NCBI GenBank assembly: GCA_016936535.1
Contig: JAFGXP010000003.1
Span: 1-64,000 of the forward strand
Source: Thiotrichales bacterium
Lineage (GTDB): Bacteria > Pseudomonadota > Gammaproteobacteria > Thiomicrospirales > Thiomicrospiraceae
Length of the DNA stretch: 64,000 nt
Direction of reading: 5' to 3'
Shown here: positions 21,674 through 31,945 of the stretch, piece by piece
How positions within the stretch are numbered: the stretch's first letter is position 1
How the letters are laid out: each line of letters begins with the position of its first letter
Made by a program: the position numbers and the translations under genes
The notes under the pieces: model-generated
Database searches by the model: none
The model's input: only the letters and a program-made list of their open reading frames with translations
Told to the model about the DNA's origin: nothing

Positions 21674-23851
21674 TCAAGGCGCCGCAGGCTTAGGGTCGGC
21701 TGGATCCGTAACGGTAATAAAGGCTGTCGATTTTTTACCGGAAGGAGAAGTGACGGTCAGCTCAACCGTACCAACTTCATCCTGCGCATTATCCGGTTTT
21801 GCAGCAAGCACGACAAAAAACTCAACCGCATTGAGTTGATTATCCACTGCCTCAATTGGCAAATCCGACAAATCTCCCACATCCGTTTTCAATTCGATGT
21901 TCGAACCGGTCGCCGGTGATTGGCGAATGGCCGCAGTACAACTGGGATGATTAGGGTCAACCGCATCCACCCGTTTAAATGGATTTTCTGCCGTTCCATT
22001 GCCAGTGCCATCATGACAAAAAGCCGCGGTGTCTTCGGCCAACACCCACAGTATGGCAAAGCTTGCCCCCGTTCCCAATACAATGTTAGATTGGCAACTG
22101 CCATCGGCCTTCAACTTACCCAAGTCATCCAAACAAGATCCCCCTGAGGTTGCCAAAAGAGAGCTTCGTGCAATCGAATCGGCCATAATAAGCGTCGCTT
22201 CAGCACGCGTGTGCGTTAAGGTAGCACTTGCAGAAGCGGCACAACGGGCCGAGTCCAGACAGGGCACACCGTTAAACAGACCGTCTTCGCGATTAAAAAC
22301 CCCATCACTGTTGTAGTCGATATAGCGCTCATCGCGGGCAAAATCCACACTGAACGTTTCGGTGACTGCCGGGTCAAAATGGCCACTTTCATCATCATCA
22401 CGATAGACTTCGGTTAAATCATCAAACACATCACCGTCGTTAAAAACTCCATCCGCATTACGATCGTAGAAAGATTCATGGCCAATCGCGTAGGCAATAA
22501 TCTGCACCCGGTGATCTGCTGGACGAGGGTTCTGACTGGTCCAAGTCACCGTACAAGTACTGTCCTCCGTCACGCAGGAACCATCACTCTCGGTGGTGCC
22601 GATTCGTCCACCCTCTGTTGTAAAATTGACCACCGTGCCATCTGGCACCGGGTTATTATTTCGATCGGCCAAACGAATCGTTATCGGTACGGCAACACCA
22701 TCGACTTTGAAAGCCTCCGGTGCAAACGTTTCTAGCGATAAACTCATGCTGTTTTGATCGGGAATTCCGGTGGTAACGGTCAGAAGGTCAGACTGAACAA
22801 ATAGCGTTTGATTATCGTCCAAGGTTATTCTTGCCGTGACGCGAACGGGGGTCGGAATGGTTCCGGCCAGCACATTGGTTGACACTTCACCAGATAAATT
22901 CGACACGGCTTCCGTTTGAGCCAATGTGAGCCCACCCACTTCAGTCGTTAAACGAAATTCAACTCTGGCTCCTTGAACCGGATTTCCGGCGTTATCGACA
23001 ACCTTAAAGCGAACTTGTGAACTCTCGCCATAACCGACACCGCCGGTTCCTTTTAAGGAAATCAAATTTGGCGTGGCACTGAGAAATTGAATGGACTGCG
23101 CCGTCTGTCCACCTTGATTGGATTGCGTTGCAACAAATTCATAATTCACCCGCGCACTGAAGCCTGTCTCTGAGGCCGCATTAAAGGTACCCGGCGCGGT
23201 GCCGCTCAGCAAAGAGTCCGGAGCTTCGATTTCCACGGCAGCTTGACCTTGCGCATCCGTCAAAACGACGGTTTGACTCAACACACCCGAAGTTGCGGAA
23301 AGGTTAATCAAGGTTTGCGGCACGGGTTGCGCTTGTGCATCCAGTAGGGTCATCTCAACACGAAAATCACCGCTTGAAGAGAAGGTTTCTTGGTTGTCAG
23401 TGGCATTCAGCAATCGAACATTGAGCCCGGCTTGGTTTGCCTCTTCAGGATTGCTTTGCACTAAAAAAGCGTAATTTAAGACCGCAGCTTCGCCATTGGC
23501 GGCCTGAATCGTCAGCGTACCGCTGTTAGTCGCACTGAGATCGTCAGGTGCTGTTAGGGTTACACTGGCCTCGCCTTTAGAATTAGTAAGCACTTGCGGG
23601 GTTGAAAGCTGACCCAACGTGGCTTGTAAAACCACTGCAATGCCCTTTAGCGGATGACCCTCTTGATCAGAAAGCCGTACAAAAATTGATGTCGGCTGTG
23701 ACGACGGGATTTGACTGCTGTCAGAGATATCCAGCCGAGCACTCAACCCTGCGGTCGGTTGTTCAAAATAGTCGGAACTGCCGCCACCGCCACACCCGGA
23801 TAACAAAGCGAACCAAACGAACACAAGAACAACATGGGAAAGCGCTTTCAT
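21674..23851 (-). CDS. Ig-like (Big_1/invasin-type) repeat lipoprotein
   Basis: Lipobox-like WFALLSGCGGGGSS; repeated Ig-like units (PTSIFVRLSDQEGHPLKGIAVVLQATLGQLSTPQVLTNSKGEASVTLTAP...); ORF to 23875, likely ATG 23851. Confidence 0.8.
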   Translation of the reverse strand: MKALSHVVLVFVWFALLSGCGGGGSSDYFEQPTAGLSARLDISDSSQIPSSQPTSIFVRLSDQEGHPLKGIAVVLQATLGQLSTPQVLTNSKGEASVTLTAPDDLSATNSGTLTIQAANGEAAVLNYAFLVQSNPEEANQAGLNVRLLNATDNQETFSSSGDFRVEMTLLDAQAQPVPQTLINLSATSGVLSQTVVLTDAQGQAAVEIEAPDSLLSGTAPGTFNAASETGFSARVNYEFVATQSNQGGQTAQSIQFLSATPNLISLKGTGGVGYGESSQVRFKVVDNAGNPVQGARVEFRLTTEVGGLTLAQTEAVSNLSGEVSTNVLAGTIPTPVRVTARITLDDNQTLFVQSDLLTVTTGIPDQNSMSLSLETFAPEAFKVDGVAVPITIRLADRNNNPVPDGTVVNFTTEGGRIGTTESDGSCVTEDSTCTVTWTSQNPRPADHRVQIIAYAIGHESFYDRNADGVFNDGDVFDDLTEVYRDDDESGHFDPAVTETFSVDFARDERYIDYNSDGVFNREDGLFNGVPCLDSARCAASASATLTHTRAEATLIMADSIARSSLLATSGGSCLDDLGKLKADGSCQSNIVLGTGASFAILWVLAEDTAAFCHDGTGNGTAENPFKRVDAVDPNHPSCTAAIRQSPATGSNIELKTDVGDLSDLPIEAVDNQLNAVEFFVVLAAKPDNAQDEVGTVELTVTSPSGKKSTAFITVTDPADPKPAAP

Positions 23852-23855
23852 TGGA

Positions 23856-24449
23856 CTACACCTCTTTTCTAGCAATAAAGGCTTGGGTCAGAGTGCCCGA
23901 ATCCAAATATTCAAGCTCGCCGCCAAGTGGAATTCCTTGTGCTAAGCGTGACACCCTTACCGAGTGCTGCTTGGCTATTTGCATAACATAGTGCGCGGTA
24001 GCTTCACCTTCGACCGTTGGATTGGTTGCCAAAATCAGCTCAACCACCCCTCCCTCTTTTAAGCAGGCTTCAAGTTGCGGCAGAGCCAGCTCATCTGGAC
24101 CAATTCCATCAATTGGCGATAAACGCCCCATCAAAACGAAATAGCGTCCATCAAACACACCCGCTTGCTCAATCACTGCAATATCAGCCGGCGATTCGAC
24201 CACACAAATCAGTTGTGAATTGCGTTTGGGGGAAGCGCATATTCGACAAAGCTCCGTTTCAGAAAATGTACGGCATTGCTGACAATGTCCTACTTTTTCC
24301 ATCGCAGTCTGCAGGGCCTGTGCCAAACGGAGTCCCCCTTTTCGATCACGCTCTAACAAAGCATAAGCCATGCGTTGAGCCGATTTGGCACCCACACCAG
24401 GTAACACACGGAATGCAGCGATTAAATCATCAATTAACGGGGTGTGCAT
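23856..24449 (-). CDS. recR: Recombination protein RecR
   Basis: [15 protein letters not shown]4 zinc finger, [21 protein letters not shown]. Confidence 0.96.
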   Translation of the reverse strand: MHTPLIDDLIAAFRVLPGVGAKSAQRMAYALLERDRKGGLRLAQALQTAMEKVGHCQQCRTFSETELCRICASPKRNSQLICVVESPADIAVIEQAGVFDGRYFVLMGRLSPIDGIGPDELALPQLEACLKEGGVVELILATNPTVEGEATAHYVMQIAKQHSVRVSRLAQGIPLGGELEYLDSGTLTQAFIARKEV

Positions 24450-24475
24450 TGATTTACCTTATTAAATTGGGCAGA

Positions 24476-24805
24476 TTAAAACGGCATTTTCATTCCGGGG
24501 GGTAAATTAATTCCAGCCGTCAATGAGCCCATTCTCTCTTGAGATTGACTTTCGACCGCTCGACTGGCGCTATTGACCGCCGCCGCCAAAAGATCTTCCA
24601 ACATTTCACGATCGTCCATTAAAGACGGGTCTATCTCGACTTTTACCAGTTCATGCTTACCGGTCATGACGACCTTAACCAAGCCACCACCTGCTTCACC
24701 TTGCACTTCCATGCGCGCAATTTCTTCTTGGGCCTTGCGCATATTTTCTTGCATCTCTTGTGCCTGTTTCATCAAGTTTCCTAAACCACCTTTTGCACCA
24801 AACAT
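24476..24805 (-). CDS. YbaB/EbfC family nucleoid-associated protein
   Basis: [25 protein letters not shown]; between dnaX and recR. Confidence 0.95.
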   Translation of the reverse strand: MFGAKGGLGNLMKQAQEMQENMRKAQEEIARMEVQGEAGGGLVKVVMTGKHELVKVEIDPSLMDDREMLEDLLAAAVNSASRAVESQSQERMGSLTAGINLPPGMKMPF

Positions 24806-24848
24806 AGCGCTCTCCTTCCTTTTTGCTTTATCAATAAAATACGAGACT

Positions 24849-27086
24849 TTAACGCGGACGAACCGAATTGGGGAGCAGGTTCAAGTCAAACTGCTGCCGT
24901 AAATTTGCGAGCAAAGCATCTTGCTCAATCGCCCGCTGAGCTTGAACTTGTCGTTGCGCCTGCTGCTGCAACTCATACTCCCGCGGCGTCAGCTGCGAAA
25001 CATCATAGGCCGAAGCTTCGGCAAAATGCACTTGCCGCTGTAACCCTTGCCAAATTGCATCCTCCAGCTGTTGAAGTGCCGCAGGTTGACGCGAAAAATC
25101 TTGCTGAGGATGCAGTGCCAAACGCACAAATTGATCATCCCAGTCCAATAATACCGAGTGCGAAGCAATCTCCAGCGCCATCCCTTTTAGGGCCATCTGT
25201 TGCAACCAATTCTGCCACTGCTGCATCTTCTGCCATGCCGTTTCAGTCATCTCAGCCGGTTTTGCATCAAGCGGCATCGACACCTTACCCATTGCCGAGT
25301 CATGTGAGTCGGTCCACATCAACTTTTTAGACTCTGGCTCGGGTGCTTTTTCTGACTCAACTTCTGCAGCAAGGCTTTCTGGGTGAGCGCCTGCCCAAGG
25401 CGGAGGCTCCGATAAGTCTGCAGCCGACAGACTGTCCTGATCTCGTACTTTAAATTCAGTCTCAACATAGGCAGGTGTGCGCACCGTCAAATCGGGTACG
25501 CGATTGAAGTCTCTCTCTTCAATTTGCGGTGCATCACACTTTCCCTGTTGTAAAAATCCAGCTTGCATCTGCTCCACTAATGAAAGTGACGAAGGGCTTT
25601 GCTGTTCAATCGCCGCCGCCTGCGGTGAGGTCAATTCGCTGCGCTTGCCAATCAGATTGCGAGCTGAGCCCATTTGCGCGATCGCAGTCAGTGGATCTAA
25701 GGTTTGCAGAACACTCTGACTCGGATCAATGTCGCCGCCATGCAGCGCAAAATCCTCTGATGAGGCAAGGGGCGAATGACTTGAACTGTCCGATGTGGGT
25801 GGCGCAGAGACGTTTGAAACTTCCGGATCAGCCTCCGCTCGTGGCATCACAGAGGCCGCCGCACTCTGCTGTAACCCTTGCTTTAATAAAGCCAAGGCTG
25901 AGTTGGCTCCAGAGACATTCGATGTTTTCGTTTCGAGTGTGTCAGGACGCTCTGCCGAGGACAAATTCGACCTGTCCTCGCCGCCGACCTGTGCCGACGA
26001 AGAAACTGGCTCAAAGGCCAACATTCGCATCAAGCCCATCTCAAAACCAATTCTGCTGTCTGGCGCCCACTGCATATCTTGTTTGGTGAGGAGGCTGATT
26101 TGATAAAGAAGTTGCGTACGTTCAAGGGAAAACACTTCGGCCAAGGCGCTTAAAAACTCAAAGGGTAGCGTTTCCGGCTGCGATGCCTCGCTAAAGAGCT
26201 GAAAGTAACTGATTTGATGCAGTGTTTCACTCAAATTGGCCAAAAGCGCAGAGTAATCGACTCCCATCGCCGCTAAATCAATCATCACATGTTTAAGGGC
26301 TGCACCTTCATCCGCGGCCAAAGCCTGCAAAATCCTCAGTACAAATTGCTGATCGACCAAACCCAACATCGCCTGCACGGGTAGAAACTCGACCCGCCCT
26401 GCGCCGTAAGCAATGGCTTGATCCAGTAAACTCAAGCCATCGCGAACCGAGCCGTCAGCGCTTTTGGCAATCAGCGCCAAAGCACTTTCTTCAAACGGAA
26501 TCTGTTCTTGAACCAGAATCTCAGCCAGATGCTGCTGAATTTGCAGCGGCGTCAAGCGCATCAAGTTAAATTGCAGACAACGCGATAAAACCGTGTTCGG
26601 CAACTTATGCGGATCAGTGGTTGCCAGCAAAAATTTAACGTGTGACGGTGGCTCTTCCAAGGTTTTTAACAGCGCGTTAAAACTGCTTTTAGACAGCATA
26701 TGCACTTCGTCAATCAGGTAAACCTTAAACCGTCCTTGTGTTGGCGCAAACTGAACATTCTCAAGAATTTCACGCGTGTCATCCACCTTGGTTTTTGAGG
26801 CCGCATCCACTTCGATCAAATCAATAAAACGCCCTTCATTAATTGAACGGCACACCTCACAGACCCCACAAGGGCGTGAACTGATTCCCTGCTCACAATT
26901 CAAAGCCTTGGCAAAAATCCGCGCAATCGTGGTTTTCCCCACCCCGCGCGTACCCGTAAACAGATAAGCATGATGCAATCTCTGCTGATCCAATGCATTG
27001 GCTAAAGCCTGCATGACATGTTGTTGACCAACTAACTCGCCAAAATTTTTTGGACGCCACTTTCTCGCTAAGACGCTATAACTCAT
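24849..27086 (-). CDS. dnaX: DNA polymerase III subunit gamma/tau
   Basis: [44 protein letters not shown]; start refined to 27086 (ORF to 27158). Confidence 0.95.
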   Translation of the reverse strand: MSYSVLARKWRPKNFGELVGQQHVMQALANALDQQRLHHAYLFTGTRGVGKTTIARIFAKALNCEQGISSRPCGVCEVCRSINEGRFIDLIEVDAASKTKVDDTREILENVQFAPTQGRFKVYLIDEVHMLSKSSFNALLKTLEEPPSHVKFLLATTDPHKLPNTVLSRCLQFNLMRLTPLQIQQHLAEILVQEQIPFEESALALIAKSADGSVRDGLSLLDQAIAYGAGRVEFLPVQAMLGLVDQQFVLRILQALAADEGAALKHVMIDLAAMGVDYSALLANLSETLHQISYFQLFSEASQPETLPFEFLSALAEVFSLERTQLLYQISLLTKQDMQWAPDSRIGFEMGLMRMLAFEPVSSSAQVGGEDRSNLSSAERPDTLETKTSNVSGANSALALLKQGLQQSAAASVMPRAEADPEVSNVSAPPTSDSSSHSPLASSEDFALHGGDIDPSQSVLQTLDPLTAIAQMGSARNLIGKRSELTSPQAAAIEQQSPSSLSLVEQMQAGFLQQGKCDAPQIEERDFNRVPDLTVRTPAYVETEFKVRDQDSLSAADLSEPPPWAGAHPESLAAEVESEKAPEPESKKLMWTDSHDSAMGKVSMPLDAKPAEMTETAWQKMQQWQNWLQQMALKGMALEIASHSVLLDWDDQFVRLALHPQQDFSRQPAALQQLEDAIWQGLQRQVHFAEASAYDVSQLTPREYELQQQAQRQVQAQRAIEQDALLANLRQQFDLNLLPNSVRPR

Positions 27087-27227
27087 GCGTAACCTTACAT
27101 TCGTGTCGTAAATAGGATGTCGTAAAAAACCTAAAGAAGGTGCCAAAAAGCTTGGCAAAATACCGAGTCATTTTACCGTTAGATAACCAGAAAAGGCAGA
27201 ATTTGAAGTTTAGGAAAGAAAAGAATG

Positions 27228-27326
27228 GAGGCAACCCTACCCGCCTAACCTCGGCGCACGCAGCCGCTGGTACCGTTGCTTCCTTCCGGACCTGGCGGGG
27301 TTCCCAACTTAGCGTCGCGAGGGACG
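27228..27326 (-). ncRNA. ffs: Bacterial small signal recognition particle RNA (4.5S)
   Basis: Minus strand ...GGGAACCCCGCCAGGTCCGGAAGGAAGCAACGGTACCAGC...GGCGGGTAGGGTTGCC; conserved GGTCCGGAAGGAAGCA apical loop motif and pairing arms; ends approximate. Confidence 0.9.
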
Positions 27327-27499
27327 AGCAGAGTTACCATAGAAAGAAATCACAAAGAATTTCTACAAACGAGCCATGATTCTAGAGGCAAAGTGCGTCT
27401 TTGTCAAAAATCAAAAGCCACTCTGCTTGCTAGGCCAAGCCAAGAAAACAAAGAAAAAAGCCCAAGCAACCGACTGATTCAGAACTTGGGCCTACAATA

Positions 27500-27590
27500 T
27501 GGCGGAGAGCGGGGGATTCGAACCCCCGATAAGCTATTAACCTATACACACTTTCCAGGCGTGCGCCTTCAGCCGCTCAGCCAGCTCTCC
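27500..27590 (-). tRNA. tRNA-Ser(GGA)
   Basis: Minus strand GGAGAGCTGGCTGAGCGGCTGAAGGCGCACGCCTGGAAAGTGTG...GGTTCGAATCCCCCGCTCTCCGCCA; long variable arm, anticodon GGA, CCA encoded. Confidence 0.95.
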
Positions 27591-27659
27591 CTAAGTTGGC
27601 GAATTATACGGACTCCGTAGCCCGATGTCTAGCCGAAAACCCGATGGATTTGAGATTGA

Positions 27660-29453
27660 CTAAGGATTAACTTCTTGCCATTCCCCTGCACGAAATGCAG
27701 GTTGTTTGTGGCGGAAAGACTTAAACTCACAATTAATGGATTCAACTGCTGCTGAAAAATCTTTTACTGGCCCCAACAAAAAAATGCTTAAGCGATTGAC
27801 CAAAGATGGCTTATCCGCTGTCGGTAAACCTTCCAAGAGGGTTTGGCAACTCAATGGTTTAGGAGACGCATCTGCGCTTAGACAACGCTGGGAGACCTGA
27901 TTGCTCGAATCCGTTCCATAAATACACACGCCCTTACGGCCGATATAAATCGGATCGTGTACAACAACATTGGGTTCGAGTAAATCGTTTAAAACCTGAT
28001 CAAGACCATCCGCACCAACTAATCCCAACACAGGATCCAACAAAGGGGACAAGGCCTCCAATAGGGAGTTGACTAAACAACCCAATCCCAGCAGACCACA
28101 ACTCTTACCGCCACCCGTCACTAAATCCAAAACACTATTGATTGTTGTGCCAACCGCAGGTAATAAGCTGTCGCAGTCTGCGGCCAAACCTTGCTGACTC
28201 AGCCCTAGCAAATCGGTTAAGGGTCCTAATAAGGAAAGATCGACATTCGCTGTCAATAATGAACATCGATAGCCACTGCCGTTATTTACCAGAACACTGG
28301 CCTTCTGGTTGGTTAAGTCGGTATTTTTAGAGAAAATAGAACCCGTGCCCGAATCGGGATTCAGAATATTGAGTAACTCATTTACTGTGGTCAGTAAACC
28401 AGCTTGATTAGAGAGAGAATCGGTTCCATCAAAAATAAAAATAGGCAGCTGGCCAAGCGAGTTCTGGTAGTCAGCACGCGAATAATTGCTTTCGACCAAA
28501 AGGTTGCCAATGAGGCCATTATTATCTTCAATCGGCGGAATGCCAATAAAACCCTGTCGAGTAGTAAAGTCAATATAAGGATATTTTGAGCGGTTGGCAT
28601 CGTTGGGGCTCGTTGCGGTAAAACCATATTCACAATAATTCTTACGCGCTGCAGAATTGGGCACCGCGATTGCCGAAGCAATCGCATCCGCCTGCGCAGC
28701 GGTTAGCGAGTGCTGAGGGACAACACTGCCACTGAGTAACCCACCCAATAAGCCTTTCACTAAACCAGGAGGCTGATTTGGATAAAAGCCACTTAAAAGC
28801 TCTTCTCGAGTGAGCTCTCCCTTCACACATTGTGCATAACGGACATCGCAGTAACACTCTTTATCATTTTGTGCGCCATAAAGAGCACGTCCTTGTGGCG
28901 TAAAGCCAAAGAAATCATCGTTGGTCCAAAGCTGCACAGCAACTGCATTAAACTGTGGTAAGTTTTCAAAATCGCTCTGGCCACCGTCAATCTTTTGTTT
29001 TAGTGCTTGACGTGGGTTGAACTGAAAAGCAGCAAAATTTATGCTTTGAGGATAATCGGGATTGGCCTCGCCAAGCGCATAAAACTTACCGTCTGAAGCG
29101 AAATTGCCAAACACAATTTCTTTATTTAGGGTAGGGATGATGCCATCCAAGCCAGACGAGTTTGCGTTATAACCGGCCTGCGCCACCACGGCATTGGCCA
29201 TAAAATCGGCTTTAGTCAATGCCGTTGGGTCATTTTCTAGAATTTCTTTGGTAATCGCCAGCTCCGAGCGCAATGCCACTTCGGCAACACTACGGGCATA
29301 ATTATCCAGTTCTCGATCAATGATTTTGAGATTGCTGTACTGCAACACCAATTGGAAGGCAAAAAGCGCAGCCAAAATCCCCCCCACACCAAAAAGGGTA
29401 ATAGCGCCTGTTTGACGAGAACAATAGGCAGAATATTGTCGTGATGAATGCAT
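27660..29453 (-). CDS. TadG-like Tad/Flp pilus-associated protein
   Basis: Last gene of the tad cluster; N-terminal QTGAITLFGVGGILAALFAFQLVLQYSNLKIIDRELDNYARSVAEVALRSEL. Confidence 0.6.
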   Translation of the reverse strand: MHSSRQYSAYCSRQTGAITLFGVGGILAALFAFQLVLQYSNLKIIDRELDNYARSVAEVALRSELAITKEILENDPTALTKADFMANAVVAQAGYNANSSGLDGIIPTLNKEIVFGNFASDGKFYALGEANPDYPQSINFAAFQFNPRQALKQKIDGGQSDFENLPQFNAVAVQLWTNDDFFGFTPQGRALYGAQNDKECYCDVRYAQCVKGELTREELLSGFYPNQPPGLVKGLLGGLLSGSVVPQHSLTAAQADAIASAIAVPNSAARKNYCEYGFTATSPNDANRSKYPYIDFTTRQGFIGIPPIEDNNGLIGNLLVESNYSRADYQNSLGQLPIFIFDGTDSLSNQAGLLTTVNELLNILNPDSGTGSIFSKNTDLTNQKASVLVNNGSGYRCSLLTANVDLSLLGPLTDLLGLSQQGLAADCDSLLPAVGTTINSVLDLVTGGGKSCGLLGLGCLVNSLLEALSPLLDPVLGLVGADGLDQVLNDLLEPNVVVHDPIYIGRKGVCIYGTDSSNQVSQRCLSADASPKPLSCQTLLEGLPTADKPSLVNRLSIFLLGPVKDFSAAVESINCEFKSFRHKQPAFRAGEWQEVNP

Positions 29454-29454
29454 A

Positions 29455-30099
29455 CTAGCCTCCCGACAAAGTATCTAATAAGATGAGGTTATTCAATGCC
29501 TTGGCGCTCAAAGGATCCAGTTTCAATGCCTGATTGAAATAACTACGAGCCTGCCCAAAATCTTTTTGCAATAGACGACTAAAGCCCAAATTATTCAAAC
29601 CACTGACCCGACGTACCACCAAATCGCTTTGCAGCCATTTCTGATAAATTCCCTCTGCTAGGACATATTGCTTTTCCATCAACGCCAGGCGAGCAAACTC
29701 CCCTTCATCTTGTACCGTATGCTCAGGAGATTGCGCAATTTGTCGCCACGCCAAAAGAGCCAAATGATACTTTGCTTGTCCTTCATAAGCTTGCGCCAAC
29801 ATTCGGTAAACCTGCAAATCTTCATGATGGATTTTTCGTAATTGCTGTAGCAGCGGTTCAGCCTGCTCATATCGCTGCTGCTTTAACTCCATAGCGGCCA
29901 AATCCATCATCAGACGGTATTCTGCTTTGGCATCCACTTCGGTATTGAGCGGAGCGGGGGCCGGACTGCTGTAACTAGGCGTCCCATTTCCAGTTTGCCC
30001 TAGATGGGTAAACGACTGAGTTGTGCAACCTGAAACGCTGATCAGACCCACTACCATGAGGATGAACGGCATCGAATAAGCATTTTGGCGCCTGCGCAT
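29455..30099 (-). CDS. tadD: TPR-repeat lipoprotein, TadD-like
   Basis: Lipobox LISVSGCTT; TPR-like helices; follows tadC. Confidence 0.75.
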   Translation of the reverse strand: MRRRQNAYSMPFILMVVGLISVSGCTTQSFTHLGQTGNGTPSYSSPAPAPLNTEVDAKAEYRLMMDLAAMELKQQRYEQAEPLLQQLRKIHHEDLQVYRMLAQAYEGQAKYHLALLAWRQIAQSPEHTVQDEGEFARLALMEKQYVLAEGIYQKWLQSDLVVRRVSGLNNLGFSRLLQKDFGQARSYFNQALKLDPLSAKALNNLILLDTLSGG

Positions 30100-30100
30100 C

Positions 30101-31003
30101 TTAAAATCCTCGTCCTAACAAGACGAATTTTTCGCCTACCAGCAAAATAACATAAGGCACCAACATGAACGGAAGAATCACAATCGCCATTTTAGCTGAG
30201 GTTTTTGCGGCTTTTTCTTCCATCAAATTTTGCCGCTCTTCATACATACTGCGTGAAAATTGATTCAAAGCCTCGCTGATTGAACTGCCGAGCTTTTCAT
30301 TTTGAATCAAGACTTGAACCAAATTCTCAATGTCTCGGGTGGGGTTACGCACCGCGAATTGTTGCAGGGCATCAATTCGCGGCACACCAATTTGGATCTG
30401 GTCAATCAAATTATCAAACTCCTGACAAATTTCCGGCGAAATATTACGCATTTCGCCGGCAACCCGTTTAATTGAGACTAAATAACTCAAACCGGCGTTC
30501 ATACAGATTGTGGTCATATCAATAAAGTCTGGCAGCTGTTGATTGATTTTATCCAATCGCTGATGACCCAGTTGAATCAAAATACGCTCCGGCAACAGCA
30601 TTACTAAAAGCGGTAACGCAACCATCAATAAAGGGGAAACGGCATAAAAAACCCAAAGCACAAACGCCAATAAGAAAGCACCAACCATCACGGCATATTT
30701 AATAAAAAAGTACGCCCCTAAATGATGCGACTCATTAAACCCAGCACTGAGCAATTGGTTACTCAGCTGCTGCCGTTGTTTTGCATTGTTTGTGCCTAAG
30801 ATGAGGCCAACTCGACACCACCAACAGCCGTTATTTTTTTCAAACCCACTGCTAACTTGCCCGCCAATGCCAACTTTGCGCTGGATGCGTTCTTTTTTCA
30901 GTTGTACTTGATGCTTGCTACGAAAAACCTGTGCAAGCGCAAGCGCCGCCACCAGAAGCAGCACAACCATCATCCATAGCATCATCGAATAGGATAAATT
31001 CAT
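30101..31003 (-). CDS. tadC: Type II secretion system F family protein TadC
   Basis: LPDFIDMTTICMNAGLSYLVSIKRVAGEM; multi-TM; synteny. Confidence 0.85.
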   Translation of the reverse strand: MNLSYSMMLWMMVVLLLVAALALAQVFRSKHQVQLKKERIQRKVGIGGQVSSGFEKNNGCWWCRVGLILGTNNAKQRQQLSNQLLSAGFNESHHLGAYFFIKYAVMVGAFLLAFVLWVFYAVSPLLMVALPLLVMLLPERILIQLGHQRLDKINQQLPDFIDMTTICMNAGLSYLVSIKRVAGEMRNISPEICQEFDNLIDQIQIGVPRIDALQQFAVRNPTRDIENLVQVLIQNEKLGSSISEALNQFSRSMYEERQNLMEEKAAKTSAKMAIVILPFMLVPYVILLVGEKFVLLGRGF

Positions 31004-31945
31004 CTAAAAACGAATCCGTAGCATACTGCGTAAAATCAAAGAGCCCAGCAAAATCAACACCACCGAAATACTCAGCAGCTTGATTCCCGTGGGATCCTGC
31101 AAAAAAAAGGCCATCGAAGCATAATCAAATAACAATTTATAGCCTAGGTAAGCCAAGGGCATTCCACCAATAAACAATGCCGTAAAGCGCGATTCGGCCG
31201 TTAAGGTTCGAAGCTTCGCTTGAAAGCTTTCACGCCGACGCATCAACCGTGACAACTCTTTTAGAATTGAGGTCAACTGACCGCCGCTTTCTCGCTGTAG
31301 GATAAGGGTAATCGCAAAAAACTGTGCTTCGGGTAAGCTGACCCGAACCTGAAACTCACGCAATAAATCTCGCAGGCTTAATCCCAACTTCAGTTGTTTA
31401 ATCATGCCCATCATCTCTTCGCCTAAGGGACCACGAGTATCCTCAGCGACCGCCTGCAAAGCACCGTCAATTCCATAACCGGCTTGCAAGGAGCGGACAA
31501 TTGAGTCCAACATCTCTGGAAAATCTTTACGTAATTGCGCTTGCCGTTGCGAGGCCTTAAGCAGCAAATAAGCCATTGGCAGCATTGGTAAAATCGCAGC
31601 GACCAAAAGGGGTTTGGGAGCGAGAGTAGAAAAATTCATCACCAACAACCCCAGCGCGATGATCACCAACGCCAACTGCGCCAGCAATAAACGCACAATT
31701 TCTTTACGCTCAACCAACCCAGCTTGCTTGAACTTATTGACTACAAAACGAAACCAACGCTTATCTTCTTGGGTTCGCAGAAAATCTTGTAAGCTCAATG
31801 CTTGATGCTCTTGGCGGCCAATGCGCAGCAGCAATTTTCGCAATTTCAGTTCGGAATCTAGGCGGCGTTTTTGTTTATAAGCCAACACCAAAAACACAAT
31901 CGGGAGCATGGTCAAAAGTGCAAGCAATAAAATCGTACTGTCCAT
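31004..31945 (-). CDS. tadB: Type II secretion system F family protein TadB
   Basis: FPEMLDSIVRSLQAGYGIDGALQAVAEDTRGPLGEEM; LILQRESGGQLTSILKELSRLMR. Confidence 0.87.
   Translation of the reverse strand: MDSTILLLALLTMLPIVFLVLAYKQKRRLDSELKLRKLLLRIGRQEHQALSLQDFLRTQEDKRWFRFVVNKFKQAGLVERKEIVRLLLAQLALVIIALGLLVMNFSTLAPKPLLVAAILPMLPMAYLLLKASQRQAQLRKDFPEMLDSIVRSLQAGYGIDGALQAVAEDTRGPLGEEMMGMIKQLKLGLSLRDLLREFQVRVSLPEAQFFAITLILQRESGGQLTSILKELSRLMRRRESFQAKLRTLTAESRFTALFIGGMPLAYLGYKLLFDYASMAFFLQDPTGIKLLSISVVLILLGSLILRSMLRIRF

Noticed and set aside
25300-25340. Possible programmed frameshift site in dnaX (minus strand tctaaaaagttg)
   Set aside because: Not the canonical A AAA AAG heptamer in the proper frame; no nearby strong stimulatory stem was recognised. 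A separate gamma form cannot be supported from sequence.
27276-27620. 114-aa ORF ending in GGERGIRTPDKLLTYTHFPGVRLQPLSQLS
   Set aside because: It is the plus-strand translation across the SRP RNA and antisense of tRNA-Ser; the GERGIRTPD-type peptide is a familiar false-gene artefact of tRNA-Ser sequence.
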